A stretch of DNA of 46,238 bases. Source: Lachnospira multipara LB2003. GTDB lineage: Bacteria > Bacillota > Clostridia > Lachnospirales > Lachnospiraceae. Made by a program: the position numbers and the translations under genes. The stretch spans positions 1-46,238 of the forward strand of contig NZ_JNKW01000015.1 of assembly GCF_000702205.1 (NCBI RefSeq), read 5' to 3'. The notes below the pieces were generated by a model, which saw only the letters and a program-made list of their open reading frames with translations, had not been told where the DNA came from and searched no databases. Of the stretch, positions 7,594-16,558 are shown one piece after another. The first letter of the stretch is position 1, and every line of letters begins with the position of its first letter.

Positions 7594-8580
7594 TTAAAAA
7601 GAAATATCCACTTCACTTAAAAATCTCTTTTTTAATTCTATAATTATTTCATTTAATTCAGTGCTACCCATTTCTTTACATTTAAATGGAATAAAACCGC
7701 CTGCCATATTATCATGACCTCCGCCACTTCCTATTTGATTTAGGGCATTATTGGTTATTTGACCGGCACGGTAATTTGAATTACTTCTTGTGGATAATTT
7801 AACACCGTCGCTTTTTACAGAATAAATAACTGCAAGCTCTATACCATTGAGGGTTATAAGAAAGTCTGCAATATTGGCAATAAGTGCATCAGGGCAATTT
7901 TTTCCAGCATCAGCAAAACAAACGCTTTTATAAATATCTATACTTGAAATAGCAATGGAATAGGCCTTTAAATCGCTCATTTCCATGGTTGAACTATCAA
8001 GGTCATAAAGGATATTATTATCTGCAAGGGCATGAAGTTTATAGAACATATCCATATCTAAATCACTTACGCCACGTTTCATATCTGCTGTATCAACCTT
8101 AATTCCATAAAGAAGAGCAGTAGCCACATTCATTGGTATTTCTATATTATTCTCTACATAGTAAGATGCAATAATAGAAGCACAAGCACCAACATCTGGT
8201 CTAATATCCGAAAATTGATAAGTATCATCAACATAAATAGGATGGTGGTCAATACAAATAATTTCGTTACCATTCATAGTAACAATATTGGCATTACCGC
8301 GTTGTGCATCAACAATTATTATTTCATCATCCTGCTTTAATTCACTATTAGTGTCATATTCAATCACGTTAATTCCTAATTTTCTAACCATCTTAGATGT
8401 AACAGTCTTATCAATAGATCCTTTATAAATAATCTCGGCTGTAATACCCCTAATTCCAAGTAAGACAGAAAGAGCGTATGCACTAGCAATAGCATCAGGA
8501 TCAGGAAAATTGTGAGTTTGAATATATACTTTATTATTGTTTACCTTAGAAATAATTTTGTCCAAATTAGTCATTATCAT
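7594..8580 (-). CDS. nrnA-like: DHH-family phosphoesterase, NrnA-like
   Basis: Cytosolic metal-dependent phosphoesterase. It has the DHH-domain motifs F-P-D-P-D-A-I-A-S-A-Y, I-I-V-D-A-Q-R and C-I-D-H-H-P in the N-terminal half, and the DHHA1 signature G-S-G-G-G-H-D-N-M-A-G-G near the C-terminus. The 328-residue length and layout fit NrnA-type oligoribonuclease/pAp phosphatases. I start at ATG 8580, six bases after AGGAG; a second ATG lies two codons on. It stands alone, divergent from the symporter operon. Exact substrate (nanoRNA, pAp or a cyclic dinucleotide product) cannot be told from motifs alone. Confidence 0.85.
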   Translation of the reverse strand: MIMTNLDKIISKVNNNKVYIQTHNFPDPDAIASAYALSVLLGIRGITAEIIYKGSIDKTVTSKMVRKLGINVIEYDTNSELKQDDEIIIVDAQRGNANIVTMNGNEIICIDHHPIYVDDTYQFSDIRPDVGACASIIASYYVENNIEIPMNVATALLYGIKVDTADMKRGVSDLDMDMFYKLHALADNNILYDLDSSTMEMSDLKAYSIAISSIDIYKSVCFADAGKNCPDALIANIADFLITLNGIELAVIYSVKSDGVKLSTRSNSNYRAGQITNNALNQIGSGGGHDNMAGGFIPFKCKEMGSTELNEIIIELKKRFLSEVDISF

Positions 8581-8752
8581 TATATACTCCTATTAGTTTT
8601 TTGATTTGACTTTATTAATAATCCCCTTTAAGTACTCGTTCCTCTTAAAGGCTTACAATTAACTACCCTAGATAAAATAAATCGCGTAAAGTAAACCTAA
8701 GTTTATATCATATATTATAACGTAAATTTTCACAAGGTTAAACATATATTTT

Positions 8753-8781
8753 TTTACTCGTTAAAATATGCAAAATATAAT
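8753..8781 (+). promoter_or_regulatory. Promoter of the symporter/GH13-like operon
   Basis: TTTACT, 17 bases, TATAAT, 43 bases before the symporter ATG. The remaining divergent gap (8581-8752) is AT-rich and holds no other recognised site. Confidence 0.6.
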
Positions 8782-8824
8782 ATAATATTCATAGAAAAAA
8801 AAATTAAGTATAGATGGTAGTGCG

Positions 8825-10276
8825 ATGGATAATAAAGAAACAAATATAATTGAAAAAGAAAGAGCAAAAATGTGGCAAATAGCATTTTTTAGCTTAAATA
8901 ATACTTCTACAAATCTCTTCCTTGCTATGATGGGTTATGTCTCATATTATGCCAATGGCGTAGCAGGGCTTGGAGTTGTGCTTATTTCCTTTATAATTAC
9001 AGGAATGAGAATTTTTGATGGGGTTACAGACCCAATTATTGGCTATTTTATAGATAAGACCAATGGAAGGTTTGGTAAATTTAGACCATATATTTTTCTT
9101 GGATATTTATTTATGAGCATAAGTTCTTTGGTTTTATTTTTTACAACAGATCTAGTGCCAAGGGGGATAAGACCGATTTATTTTATAGTGGTTTATTCAA
9201 TTTATATCATTGGATATACCTTTCAAACTGCAGTTGTAAAATCCGGACAATCTGTAATCACAACGGATGTGAATCAAAGACCTTTTATAACATTTTTTGA
9301 TTCCACATTTATAATGTTAGCACATGGAGTTGTAGCTTTTTATGTATCTGTGTATTTAATTGGAAAATATAAAAGCTTTACAAGTAAGGCTCTTTTTTCT
9401 GAATTTGTAATTACAGTTGTTATAGTGTCAGGAATTTGTTCAATTTTAGCAATGATAGGAATATGGGAAAAGGATAGGCCAAAGTATTTTAGACTATCAC
9501 AGGATAAGAAGGTTAGGATACACTTTAAGGATTATTTTACAATTTTAAAGCATAATAAACCTATTAGAATGCTTGTAATTGCAGCAGCTTCTAATAAATT
9601 TGCCCAAATGGTTTATGGAAATGCAGTTGTTCCTGTTATGCTTTTTGGTATTTTAATGAAAAATTACCCATTGGCAGGCTTAATTGGCGTAATTATTGGA
9701 TTTCCTAATTTGGGAATAATTTATTTAGGAATTACTTTTGCCAAAAAACATGGTCAGAAAAATGCATTAATTTTTTCTACAATTTTGGCTATTTTTTTCC
9801 AAACAATTTTTATGCTATTAATGTTATTTACTGACTTAACTAAGGTATCACTTACTCATATCAATGTTATTACTGTAGTGTTTTTACTTGTATTTATGCT
9901 ATTAAATGGTGTAAAATCAATATCTAATAATATAGTAGTTCCTATGATTGCTGATTGTACGGATTATGAATACACAATCAGTGGTTTTTTTGTGCCAGGA
10001 ATTATGGGAGCGTTATTTTCTTTTGTTGATAAGACTTTTTCAGCATTAGCCACAGGATTTGTGGGACTTTGCTTGTCGTTTATTGGATTTAAGGAAGTTT
10101 TCCCACAGGTTGAAGATGCGTTAACGCCGCAATTAAAGGGCATGACGGTTTTTTTCTATTGTATAATTCCAATGATTGGATGGTTAATAACACTTTTTAT
10201 CATGCGCTACTATAAATTAGATAAAAAGACTATGCAGGGCTTATATAGGGAAAGACCAAACAAGGAAAACAGTTAA
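8825..10276 (+). CDS. GPH-family (MelB-like) sugar symporter
   Basis: A 483-residue polytopic membrane protein with about twelve hydrophobic segments. The early motif D-G-V-T-D-P-I-I-G-Y, followed by D-K-T-N-G-R-F-G-K-F-R-P-Y, is the signature of glycoside-pentoside-hexuronide:cation symporters within the MFS. It would import a sugar or glycoside with Na+ or H+. A mid-protein cytoplasmic loop carries I-W-E-K-D-R-P-K-Y-F, and D-C-T-D-Y-E lies later as in the family. It is first in an operon with a degenerate GH13 protein 16 bases downstream, which suggests an alpha-glucan-related substrate, but this is inference. The RBS is weak. Confidence 0.85.
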   Translation: MDNKETNIIEKERAKMWQIAFFSLNNTSTNLFLAMMGYVSYYANGVAGLGVVLISFIITGMRIFDGVTDPIIGYFIDKTNGRFGKFRPYIFLGYLFMSISSLVLFFTTDLVPRGIRPIYFIVVYSIYIIGYTFQTAVVKSGQSVITTDVNQRPFITFFDSTFIMLAHGVVAFYVSVYLIGKYKSFTSKALFSEFVITVVIVSGICSILAMIGIWEKDRPKYFRLSQDKKVRIHFKDYFTILKHNKPIRMLVIAAASNKFAQMVYGNAVVPVMLFGILMKNYPLAGLIGVIIGFPNLGIIYLGITFAKKHGQKNALIFSTILAIFFQTIFMLLMLFTDLTKVSLTHINVITVVFLLVFMLLNGVKSISNNIVVPMIADCTDYEYTISGFFVPGIMGALFSFVDKTFSALATGFVGLCLSFIGFKEVFPQVEDALTPQLKGMTVFFYCIIPMIGWLITLFIMRYYKLDKKTMQGLYRERPNKENS

Positions 10277-10292
10277 TATAAGGGAGATAAAG

Positions 10293-12155
10293 ATGCAGAT
10301 TAAAATAGGTAATCCTAATATAATGGGATGTAATGTAATAAATGGTGAATATAATTTTAGTATCTGTAGTGCGTCTAATAATGTGGTATTGTGCTTATAT
10401 AGTGAGAAGAAAAAGCATGCTAAATATAGAATTGTTCTAGATGAAGATAAGAGATTTGGAGATGTTTATTCAGTAAGCATTAGTGATGTTGACTTAACAA
10501 ATTTCTATTATGCTTACGAAATAGATAAGCATCCATATATAGATCCATACGCTAAAGAGATAACTGATTGTACCTGCTTTGGTAAGAAAAGCAGAGAAGA
10601 TGTATATTTATCACCAATTAGCGTGGCAGAGTTTGACTGGCAAGGTGATAAACCCCTTAATTTAGATTATAGTGATTGTATATTTTATAAGTTAAATGTT
10701 AGAGGATTTACAAAATCAAAGACTTCTAAGGTTAAGGAAAGAGGTACATTTAAAGGAATTATAGAAAAAATTCCATACCTTAAGGAATTAGGAATTACAA
10801 CATTAGAATTAATGCCAGCTTATGAATATGATGAAATTGGACGTTTTTCTCAATTAAAGGAAGATGGTATTTTATCAAGATATGGCGTGGACGCTAGATA
10901 TATAAATGGTGAAAAAACATGTGCTCCTAATTTTTGGGGATATACAAGAGGATTTTATTTTGCTCCAAAGGCAAGCTTTAGTTCAGTTGTAAGTGGCAAG
11001 GATTCTAATAAGGACTATAGTCTTGAATTTAAGGAAATGGTAAGGGAATTACATAAAGCTGGAATTGAAGTTTGTATGGAAATGTTTTTTGATAAGGAGA
11101 CAGTAAGTCTTTGCCTTGATTGTGTGAGATTCTGGGTAAGAGAGTATCACATTGATGGAGTGCATTTATATGGTGATGAAACAATTCTAAAGACAGTTGC
11201 AGCTGATCCATTTTTATCAAAAACAAAAATAATAACAATATTCTGGGATGGAAAAAAAGGGACATATAAACATATGGCAAATTATAATAATGATTTCCAG
11301 AATATTGCAAGACAGTTACTTAAAGGGGACGAAAACCAATTAATGGCATTTATGAATGCAAGTAAGAATAATCCTACTAATAGTGCTGTGATTAACTATA
11401 TTACTAATAATAACGGTTTCACACTTTATGATTTGGTAAGTTATGATAGAAAGCATAATGAACTTAATGGTGAGAATAATAGAGATGGCGAGAACTTTAA
11501 TTATAGCTGGAACTGCGGTGAAGAAGGCCAAACCAAAAAAAGAAAAATCATTGATTTAAGAGTTAAGCAGATAAAAAATGCCCTAACAATGGTTTTATTA
11601 TCATCAGGAACACCTTTAATTTTAAGTGGAGATGAATTTGGTAATTCTCAGGAAGGCAATAATAATCCATATTGCATAGATAGTGAGATTTCTTGGGTTA
11701 CATGGAAAGATAATGTTAATTCAAAGAAGATTTTTGAATGGACTAAGGAACTTATACATTTAAGAAAAAAATATAAGATATTACATCTATCCAAACCGCT
11801 TACAATGAGTGATGGCTTACAGGTAGGTTTCCCTGATTTATCATATCATGGAAGCAATGCCTGGTTTGCTCCAACAGAGAATTTTATAAGACATGTGGGA
11901 ATGATGTATTCTGCAAATCACGGAGAGGCAGGAGTTAATAAGCTTATATATGTGGCCTATAATATGCATTGGGAAGAACATGATTTAGCCCTTCCTAAGA
12001 TAGATGGTGGCAAGGGTTGGAGTATTTATCTTTGTTCAGCAGCTAAGAAAGAAAAAGCAGTTATTAGCGAAGATGGAAGAAGTGTAAAATTATCACCAAG
12101 ATCAGTTAGTATCTTGATAGGTGATTATAAGCCAGGAAAAGGAAAGAATAAATGA
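10293..12155 (+). CDS. GlgX/isoamylase-like GH13 protein, catalytic residues lost
   Basis: The 620-residue protein has the layout of glycogen debranching enzymes: an N-terminal CBM48-like domain (about 1-110), a GH13 barrel and a C-terminal beta domain. The GlgX-specific block G-E-N-N-R-D-G followed by N-Y-S-W-N-C-G, and L-S-G-D-E-F-G, are preserved. Every catalytic region is degenerate. Region I reads M-E-M-F-F-D-K instead of D-V-V-F-N-H; region II I-D-G-V-H-L-Y instead of V-D-G-F-R-F-D (nucleophile Asp replaced by Tyr293); region III has Ile316 where the acid Glu should be; region IV has N373-N374 for His-Asp. About 40-50 residues between regions I and II are also missing. The frame is intact, so it is probably a binding or regulatory pseudoenzyme. 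Confidence 0.85.
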   Translation: MQIKIGNPNIMGCNVINGEYNFSICSASNNVVLCLYSEKKKHAKYRIVLDEDKRFGDVYSVSISDVDLTNFYYAYEIDKHPYIDPYAKEITDCTCFGKKSREDVYLSPISVAEFDWQGDKPLNLDYSDCIFYKLNVRGFTKSKTSKVKERGTFKGIIEKIPYLKELGITTLELMPAYEYDEIGRFSQLKEDGILSRYGVDARYINGEKTCAPNFWGYTRGFYFAPKASFSSVVSGKDSNKDYSLEFKEMVRELHKAGIEVCMEMFFDKETVSLCLDCVRFWVREYHIDGVHLYGDETILKTVAADPFLSKTKIITIFWDGKKGTYKHMANYNNDFQNIARQLLKGDENQLMAFMNASKNNPTNSAVINYITNNNGFTLYDLVSYDRKHNELNGENNRDGENFNYSWNCGEEGQTKKRKIIDLRVKQIKNALTMVLLSSGTPLILSGDEFGNSQEGNNNPYCIDSEISWVTWKDNVNSKKIFEWTKELIHLRKKYKILHLSKPLTMSDGLQVGFPDLSYHGSNAWFAPTENFIRHVGMMYSANHGEAGVNKLIYVAYNMHWEEHDLALPKIDGGKGWSIYLCSAAKKEKAVISEDGRSVKLSPRSVSILIGDYKPGKGKNK

Positions 12156-13045
12156 ACATTAATAAATTAAAAGACGTAAAAGAAGAGTTTAAGGGATACA
12201 AGGAAATCCTTGATTCTGGAGATTTTGAAAAGGCATATGATATGCTTGATAAAATTCTAAAAAAAGTGGAAGATAGTTTGGATGAAAGAAGAGCAGCATA
12301 TGTTAATTCAGATGGAACTGTAAATTTAACTAAGGATGAGAAGGGCGATATTTATATGAGCCTTAATCATATAATGGAATATTATTTGTATGAGGTTTAT
12401 TTTGAACCAGATGCCGATGTAAAAACCCTTGATATTCCAATTGGCGAATATTATAGAACTTTTGGCGAACTATGCCAGAACATGGGAAAATATAAGGCAG
12501 CAAAGGATGCATATATGAAGGCTCTAAGCTGGAACCCTGTGGATTTAGATTCTTACCTTGGTTTAGCAGAAAGTTACAAGTATCAGAATATGATGAATAG
12601 ATATTTAGAAGTTACAAGACAGGCATATAGATATTGCTGTACTAGAGCTACTATGGCAAGATACTATAGAAATATGGCTTTTTATTATCTTTCAAACTAT
12701 AAGCCAGAGATTGCAAGGGATGCATATCAGTACGCTAATGTTTACTATCATACAGATAATGCAGACTCAGAATTAAAATATATTGAAAGCGCAATAAATG
12801 AAAAAACACCTGATATAGATATTAGACGTATTCAGAAAGTCTTTACAGAGGAAGGTATAGAGCCAGGTCCAGATTCTAAGACAATAGGAATTATTTATAG
12901 AGTTGGTGAACTTATGATGGAAGATAGGGAATATAAGCTTGCTAGGGACTGTTTCTCAATTTGCTATGATATTACAAGGGAAGCAGGCTTAGAAAAAATT
13001 TTAGATGAATTAGAAAAAGCGATAAAGGATAATGGTAATGAATAA
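12152..13045 (+). CDS. TPR-repeat protein of unknown function
   Basis: A soluble, mainly helical 297-residue protein with tetratricopeptide-like repeats; the clearest is at about 100-150 (G-E-L-C-Q-N-M-G-K-Y-K-A-A-K-D-A-Y-M-K-A-L), with others around residues 18-40 and 250-290. There is no signal peptide or enzyme motif. Its ATG overlaps the stop of the GH13-like gene (ATGA), so translation is coupled, and it overlaps the next gene at its 3' end. A scaffold or partner role for the GH13-like protein is inference from this coupling. Confidence 0.75.
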   Translation: MNINKLKDVKEEFKGYKEILDSGDFEKAYDMLDKILKKVEDSLDERRAAYVNSDGTVNLTKDEKGDIYMSLNHIMEYYLYEVYFEPDADVKTLDIPIGEYYRTFGELCQNMGKYKAAKDAYMKALSWNPVDLDSYLGLAESYKYQNMMNRYLEVTRQAYRYCCTRATMARYYRNMAFYYLSNYKPEIARDAYQYANVYYHTDNADSELKYIESAINEKTPDIDIRRIQKVFTEEGIEPGPDSKTIGIIYRVGELMMEDREYKLARDCFSICYDITREAGLEKILDELEKAIKDNGNE

Positions 13046-13667
13046 ATACGACGGCTTAATTTTTGATTTAGATGGAACAATGTGGGATTCGACAGAACCA
13101 ATAGTTGAGGCTTGGAACATTATTTTACAAAAACATCCTGAAATAAAAAGAGATCCAATTGTAAAATCTGACTTAACTGATTGCATGGGAAAGACAATGT
13201 ATACTATTGCAGCTATGCTATTTCCTAATGAAGAGGAGTCTGTAAGAAATGGACTTATGGATGAGCTTTGTTTATATGAGAATGAGTATTTAGCTAAAGT
13301 TGGTGGAAAGCTATATGATAAGCTTGAAACAACACTTAGTGAACTTTCAAAAAAATACACATTATATATTGTAAGTAATTGTCAGGATGGTTATATTGAG
13401 GCTTTTTTAAAGGCACATAACCTATCAGATTTATTTAAAGACACAGAATGTTGGGGAAGAACCTTTGTAACTAAGGGTGAGACTAACAAAATTCTAATTA
13501 AGAGAAATAATCTACAAAATCCAATTTATATTGGAGATACACAAGGTGATAAACAGTCAGCAATAGATGCAGGAATTGACTTTGTATTTGCAAGTTATGG
13601 CTTTGGAAATGTGGATGAATATACATACAAAATAGAAAAATTTAGTGATTTATTAGACATTTTATAA
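13038..13667 (+). CDS. HAD-family phosphatase
   Basis: A 209-residue HAD-like hydrolase. Motif I is D-L-D-G-T (about 8-12), motif II V-S-N, motif III a Lys in T-K-G-E-T-N-K, and motif IV I-G-D-T-Q-G-D. It is close to the beta-phosphoglucomutase/Gph branch, acting on a small phosphate ester in the cytosol. I start at ATG 13038, eight bases after AAAGGA; an in-frame ATG at 13032 is only two bases from that site. It overlaps the TPR gene and closes the operon. The context suggests a sugar phosphate substrate. Confidence 0.83.
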   Translation: MNKYDGLIFDLDGTMWDSTEPIVEAWNIILQKHPEIKRDPIVKSDLTDCMGKTMYTIAAMLFPNEEESVRNGLMDELCLYENEYLAKVGGKLYDKLETTLSELSKKYTLYIVSNCQDGYIEAFLKAHNLSDLFKDTECWGRTFVTKGETNKILIKRNNLQNPIYIGDTQGDKQSAIDAGIDFVFASYGFGNVDEYTYKIEKFSDLLDIL

Positions 13668-13700
13668 AGAAGAAACTATAAAGAAGGAATCTATAAAGAA

Positions 13701-13735
13701 GAAGGAATCTAACTTAAAACTAGTTAGATTCCTTC
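13701..13735. terminator. Strong bidirectional terminator
   Basis: GAAGGAATCTAACT (13701-13714) pairs perfectly with AGTTAGATTCCTTC (13722-13735). It separates the convergent HAD gene and the small membrane protein gene. Imperfect direct repeats of TATAAAGAAGGAATC lie just upstream. Confidence 0.85.
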
Positions 13736-13736
13736 T

Positions 13737-13967
13737 TCAAATTAGCGATTTAAGTGTTGTGAAAAGTTCTGGAATTGAATTATATATGTTTTGATAGAGC
13801 TTAATTACAGCACCTTCTGGTGAAAAAATATAATCAATGGCGCTAAAATCATTAAATACAAAACAATATATAATACCAATTATTATTACACAGGCAACAA
13901 TTTTGATTGCTAGTCTAATTAGTGTAACAACAAAACCAACAAAAGGAAGAGATCTTAAAACCCTCAT
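13737..13967 (-). CDS. Small membrane protein of unknown function
   Basis: A 76-residue protein with one long hydrophobic segment (about 8-43, rich in V, I, L), preceded by Arg residues, and an amphipathic C-terminal third. I do not recognise the family. It is encoded alone on the minus strand between two plus-strand units, with an RBS-like AGAGG upstream (complement of CCTCT) and its own terminator. The hydrophobic stretch could form one long or two short helices. Confidence 0.6.
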   Translation of the reverse strand: MRVLRSLPFVGFVVTLIRLAIKIVACVIIIGIIYCFVFNDFSAIDYIFSPEGAVIKLYQNIYNSIPELFTTLKSLI

Positions 13968-14079
13968 AAAAAACCTCTAAAGGTATCATTTGCCTCCCGT
14001 GATTGCCTTTCTATATGTAGTGTTCACAACTTTAATCTAACTTTATTTTACATCCAAAAAATGAAAAATAAAAGATTTA

Positions 14080-14107
14080 TTGTTATTTTTTTTATTTGTG
14101 ATAAGAT
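14080..14107 (+). promoter_or_regulatory. Possible promoter of the UPF0340 gene
   Basis: TTGTTA, 16 bases, TAAGAT, followed by an AAGGAGG site before the coding region. Confidence 0.45.
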
Positions 14108-14143
14108 ACTTTTTAGAATAAAAAAAGGAGGAAAGAACATTTT

Positions 14144-14731
14144 TTGTTCGAAGAAAAAATGGCAGCAGGAATATCAAATGAAAAATATAATCATATAGAT
14201 GAAATTAAAAATGAAGTAAGGGAAATTCTTGAGGATTTAATAGCCCAGGCAAAACCAATGGAAGGTGATGTATTAGTTGTTGGATGCTCATCAAGTGAGG
14301 TTAACGCTCATAAACTTGGTACTTTTTCTAGTGAAGAAATCGGACAGGCTCTTTTTGAAGAAATAAGTAAGGTGGCTAGTGAACATAAACTTTATGTGGC
14401 AGCCCAGTGTTGTGAACACTTAAATAGATGCTTATGTGTTGAAAGAGAGTTAGCTATAAAAAGAGGTCTTGAAATTGTCAGTGTAGTTCCAAAACTTAAG
14501 GCTGGTGGCTCATTTGCAACTGCAGCATATAAGAATATGGACAATCCTGTTATGGTAGAGACAATAAAGGCTGAACTTGGAATGGATATTGGCGATACTT
14601 TAATTGGTATGCATTTAAGAGCAGTAGCTGTTCCTGTTAGAACTAAGATTAACACAGTAGGTAATGCCCACGTAGTCTGCGCTAGAACAAGACCTAAGTA
14701 TATTGGTGGAGAAAGAGCAGAATATATTTAA
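14144..14731 (+). CDS. UPF0340 (YwlG/DUF436) family protein
   Basis: A 195-residue cytosolic protein. The pattern G-C-S-S-S-E-V (about 47-53), A-A-Q-C-C-E-H-L-N-R-C and the C-terminal C-A-R-T-R-P-K-Y-I-G-G-E-R-A-E are those of the UPF0340/TIGR01440 family (YwlG in Bacillus), whose biochemical role is unknown to me. The start is taken as TTG at 14144, twelve bases after AGGAGG; the next ATG (14159) is 27 bases away and would leave the RBS unused. It precedes the trp leader and has a separate transcript. Confidence 0.82.
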   Translation: MFEEKMAAGISNEKYNHIDEIKNEVREILEDLIAQAKPMEGDVLVVGCSSSEVNAHKLGTFSSEEIGQALFEEISKVASEHKLYVAAQCCEHLNRCLCVERELAIKRGLEIVSVVPKLKAGGSFATAAYKNMDNPVMVETIKAELGMDIGDTLIGMHLRAVAVPVRTKINTVGNAHVVCARTRPKYIGGERAEYI

Positions 14732-14739
14732 ATTTTTGC

Positions 14740-14768
14740 TTGACTAAAGCGTTAAAGCGTGATAGTAT
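14740..14768 (+). promoter_or_regulatory. trp operon promoter with tandem octamer in the spacer
   Basis: TTGACT, 17 bases, TAGTAT. The spacer contains TAAAGCGT twice in direct tandem. The T-box leader starts about 25 bases later. Confidence 0.65.
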
Positions 14769-14790
14769 ATCAATAATTTAATAAATAAAA

Positions 14791-15099
14791 AGTCGATGAA
14801 CAGAAGTAGTACTTATTTGGAAGGTACATCACAGAGAGTCAGGGGCGGTGGAATCCTGATATGGAAATCTATAAGGAATGGATCTGGGAGATGCTTTGGT
14901 GAAATTTTTAGTAGCTAAAGACGTGACCTCACGTTACAGAGGAAGGATATTATATGTATCTGATAAGAGTGATTTATAAGTGGCTAATTTTATAAATTGG
15001 TCACTTTTTTTATTAGAGAATTCTAATAATGAATCAAAAAAAGGGTGGCACCACGATAATTCGTCCCTGGTAGGCTTTTAGCCTATCAGGGACTTTTTT
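14791..15099 (+). promoter_or_regulatory. T-box leader (tryptophan) with terminator
   Basis: Stem I begins near AGAGAGTCAGGGG and has the distal GGTGGAA. A UGG (Trp) triplet stands at 14879-14881 in the specifier region (GGAATGGATC). The T-box sequence AGGGTGGCACCACG is at 15042-15055. The terminator GTCCCTGGTAGGC/GCCTATCAGGGAC with a T-run is at 15063-15099. Uncharged tRNA-Trp should favour read-through into trpE. Confidence 0.93.
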
Positions 15100-15115
15100 C
15101 ATGAAAGGAAGGAAA

Positions 15116-16558
15116 ATGAAGAAGATTTATAAGGTTTATAAGAAAACAGTAAGTGTTGTTGATGAATCACCAATTAGCCTATTTAACGGGATTTTTAAAA
15201 ATAAAATAGGCTTCTTACTTGAGAGTAAGGAAAGAAACGAAGGACAATTTAGCATTATGGGGGTTGATCCTGTAGAACTTATTAGCTCTAATGATGAGGG
15301 AATTCTAATAAAAAGACTAGGTAAAACTGGCAAATATGAATCTAGTGAAGTAAGAAAGGGAAATCCAAAGGATTGCCTAAGGGATTACATGTCAGAATTT
15401 GAAATTGAAAAGGTAGACTATAATCTTAGCTTTTTAGGAGGATTTACAGGTTCCTTTGGATATGATTTTGCAGGCTTTGTAGAAAAATTACCTCATAGAA
15501 AAAAGAATACTGATACTGATATTTCACCAATTCAGTTAATGCTTATTTTAAAGTTTATTGTAATTGATCATGAAGCAGGAACCTTAAGTGCAGTAATTCT
15601 TTATGAGGATGATAAAGATGAGGCTGCCCTAAAAAAAGAGGCTAATGAACTTATAGACTTAGCAAGAGCTGGGGCTATTAAAGAAGAGGATAATAAGAAT
15701 GAATGTGAATTAGACCTAGATGGGGTGATTGTAGAAAAGTCAGATAGCCTAGAGTCTTATACAAGAAAAGTTAATAAGATTAAGGATTATGTAAAAAAAG
15801 GACATATATTCCAAACAGTTTTATCTCAGAAATGGACTATAGAGACTAAGAAGTCTGGATTTGATCTATATAAGTCCCTTAGACAGACTAATCCATCACC
15901 ATATCTTTATTATTACAATTTTGGGGATTTTGAAATCATTGGAAGTTCACCTGAATTGTTAGTTAAAAAAATCGATGACACAATTACAACCTGTCCTATA
16001 GCAGGAACAAGAAAAAGAGGAAAAACCAAAATAGAAGATCATGAGTTGGAAATGGAATTGTTGTCTGATGAAAAGGAAAGGGCAGAACATGTAATGCTTG
16101 TGGACCTAGCAAGAAATGATATGGGAAGAGTAAGTAAGATAGGCAGTGTAAGGGTAAGTCAGTTTATGAAGGTACAAAGGTATTCCCAGGTGATGCACTT
16201 GGTTTCTTTAGTTGAGGGTAGGAAAGAAAAAGACATAAATCCAATTGATTTAGTTGCCACATTTTTACCCGCAGGAACCTTATCAGGTGCACCAAAGATT
16301 CGTGCCATGGAAATAATAGATGAGCTAGAAGATGTAAATAGAGGACTATATGGCGGTGCCACAGGCTTTATAAGTTTTGATGGTAATGTGAATTTCTGTA
16401 TAACCATAAGAACTATGATAAAGACAGGAAATTTAGTTTTTCTACAGGCAGGCGCAGGAATTGTAGCAGATTCAATTCCAGAAAATGAGTATAAGGAATG
16501 TAAGAATAAAGTAATGGCTTTGGCTAAGACATTAGTAAAGGAGGAAGATTTAAAATGA
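15116..16558 (+). CDS. trpE: Anthranilate synthase component I
   Basis: Converts chorismate to anthranilate with ammonia from TrpG; first step of tryptophan synthesis. Family motifs: L-L-E-S in the N-terminal domain (the tryptophan feedback site), P-I-A-G-T-R-K-R-G, L-V-D-L-A-R-N-D, and A-G-T-L-S-G-A-P-K. The length (about 480 residues) is normal. I start at ATG 15116, behind AAGGAAGG; an in-frame ATG at 15101 lies at the base of the terminator and lacks an RBS. It overlaps trpG by four bases. Confidence 0.96.
   Translation: MKKIYKVYKKTVSVVDESPISLFNGIFKNKIGFLLESKERNEGQFSIMGVDPVELISSNDEGILIKRLGKTGKYESSEVRKGNPKDCLRDYMSEFEIEKVDYNLSFLGGFTGSFGYDFAGFVEKLPHRKKNTDTDISPIQLMLILKFIVIDHEAGTLSAVILYEDDKDEAALKKEANELIDLARAGAIKEEDNKNECELDLDGVIVEKSDSLESYTRKVNKIKDYVKKGHIFQTVLSQKWTIETKKSGFDLYKSLRQTNPSPYLYYYNFGDFEIIGSSPELLVKKIDDTITTCPIAGTRKRGKTKIEDHELEMELLSDEKERAEHVMLVDLARNDMGRVSKIGSVRVSQFMKVQRYSQVMHLVSLVEGRKEKDINPIDLVATFLPAGTLSGAPKIRAMEIIDELEDVNRGLYGGATGFISFDGNVNFCITIRTMIKTGNLVFLQAGAGIVADSIPENEYKECKNKVMALAKTLVKEEDLK

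Noticed and set aside
13681-13712. Short direct repeats as a CRISPR or satellite array
   Set aside because: Only two imperfect units, adjacent to a terminator; probably slippage.
14101-14143. Earlier start for the UPF0340 protein
   Set aside because: Upstream frame has no ATG/GTG/TTG with better spacing; TTG 14144 is the best match to AGGAGG.
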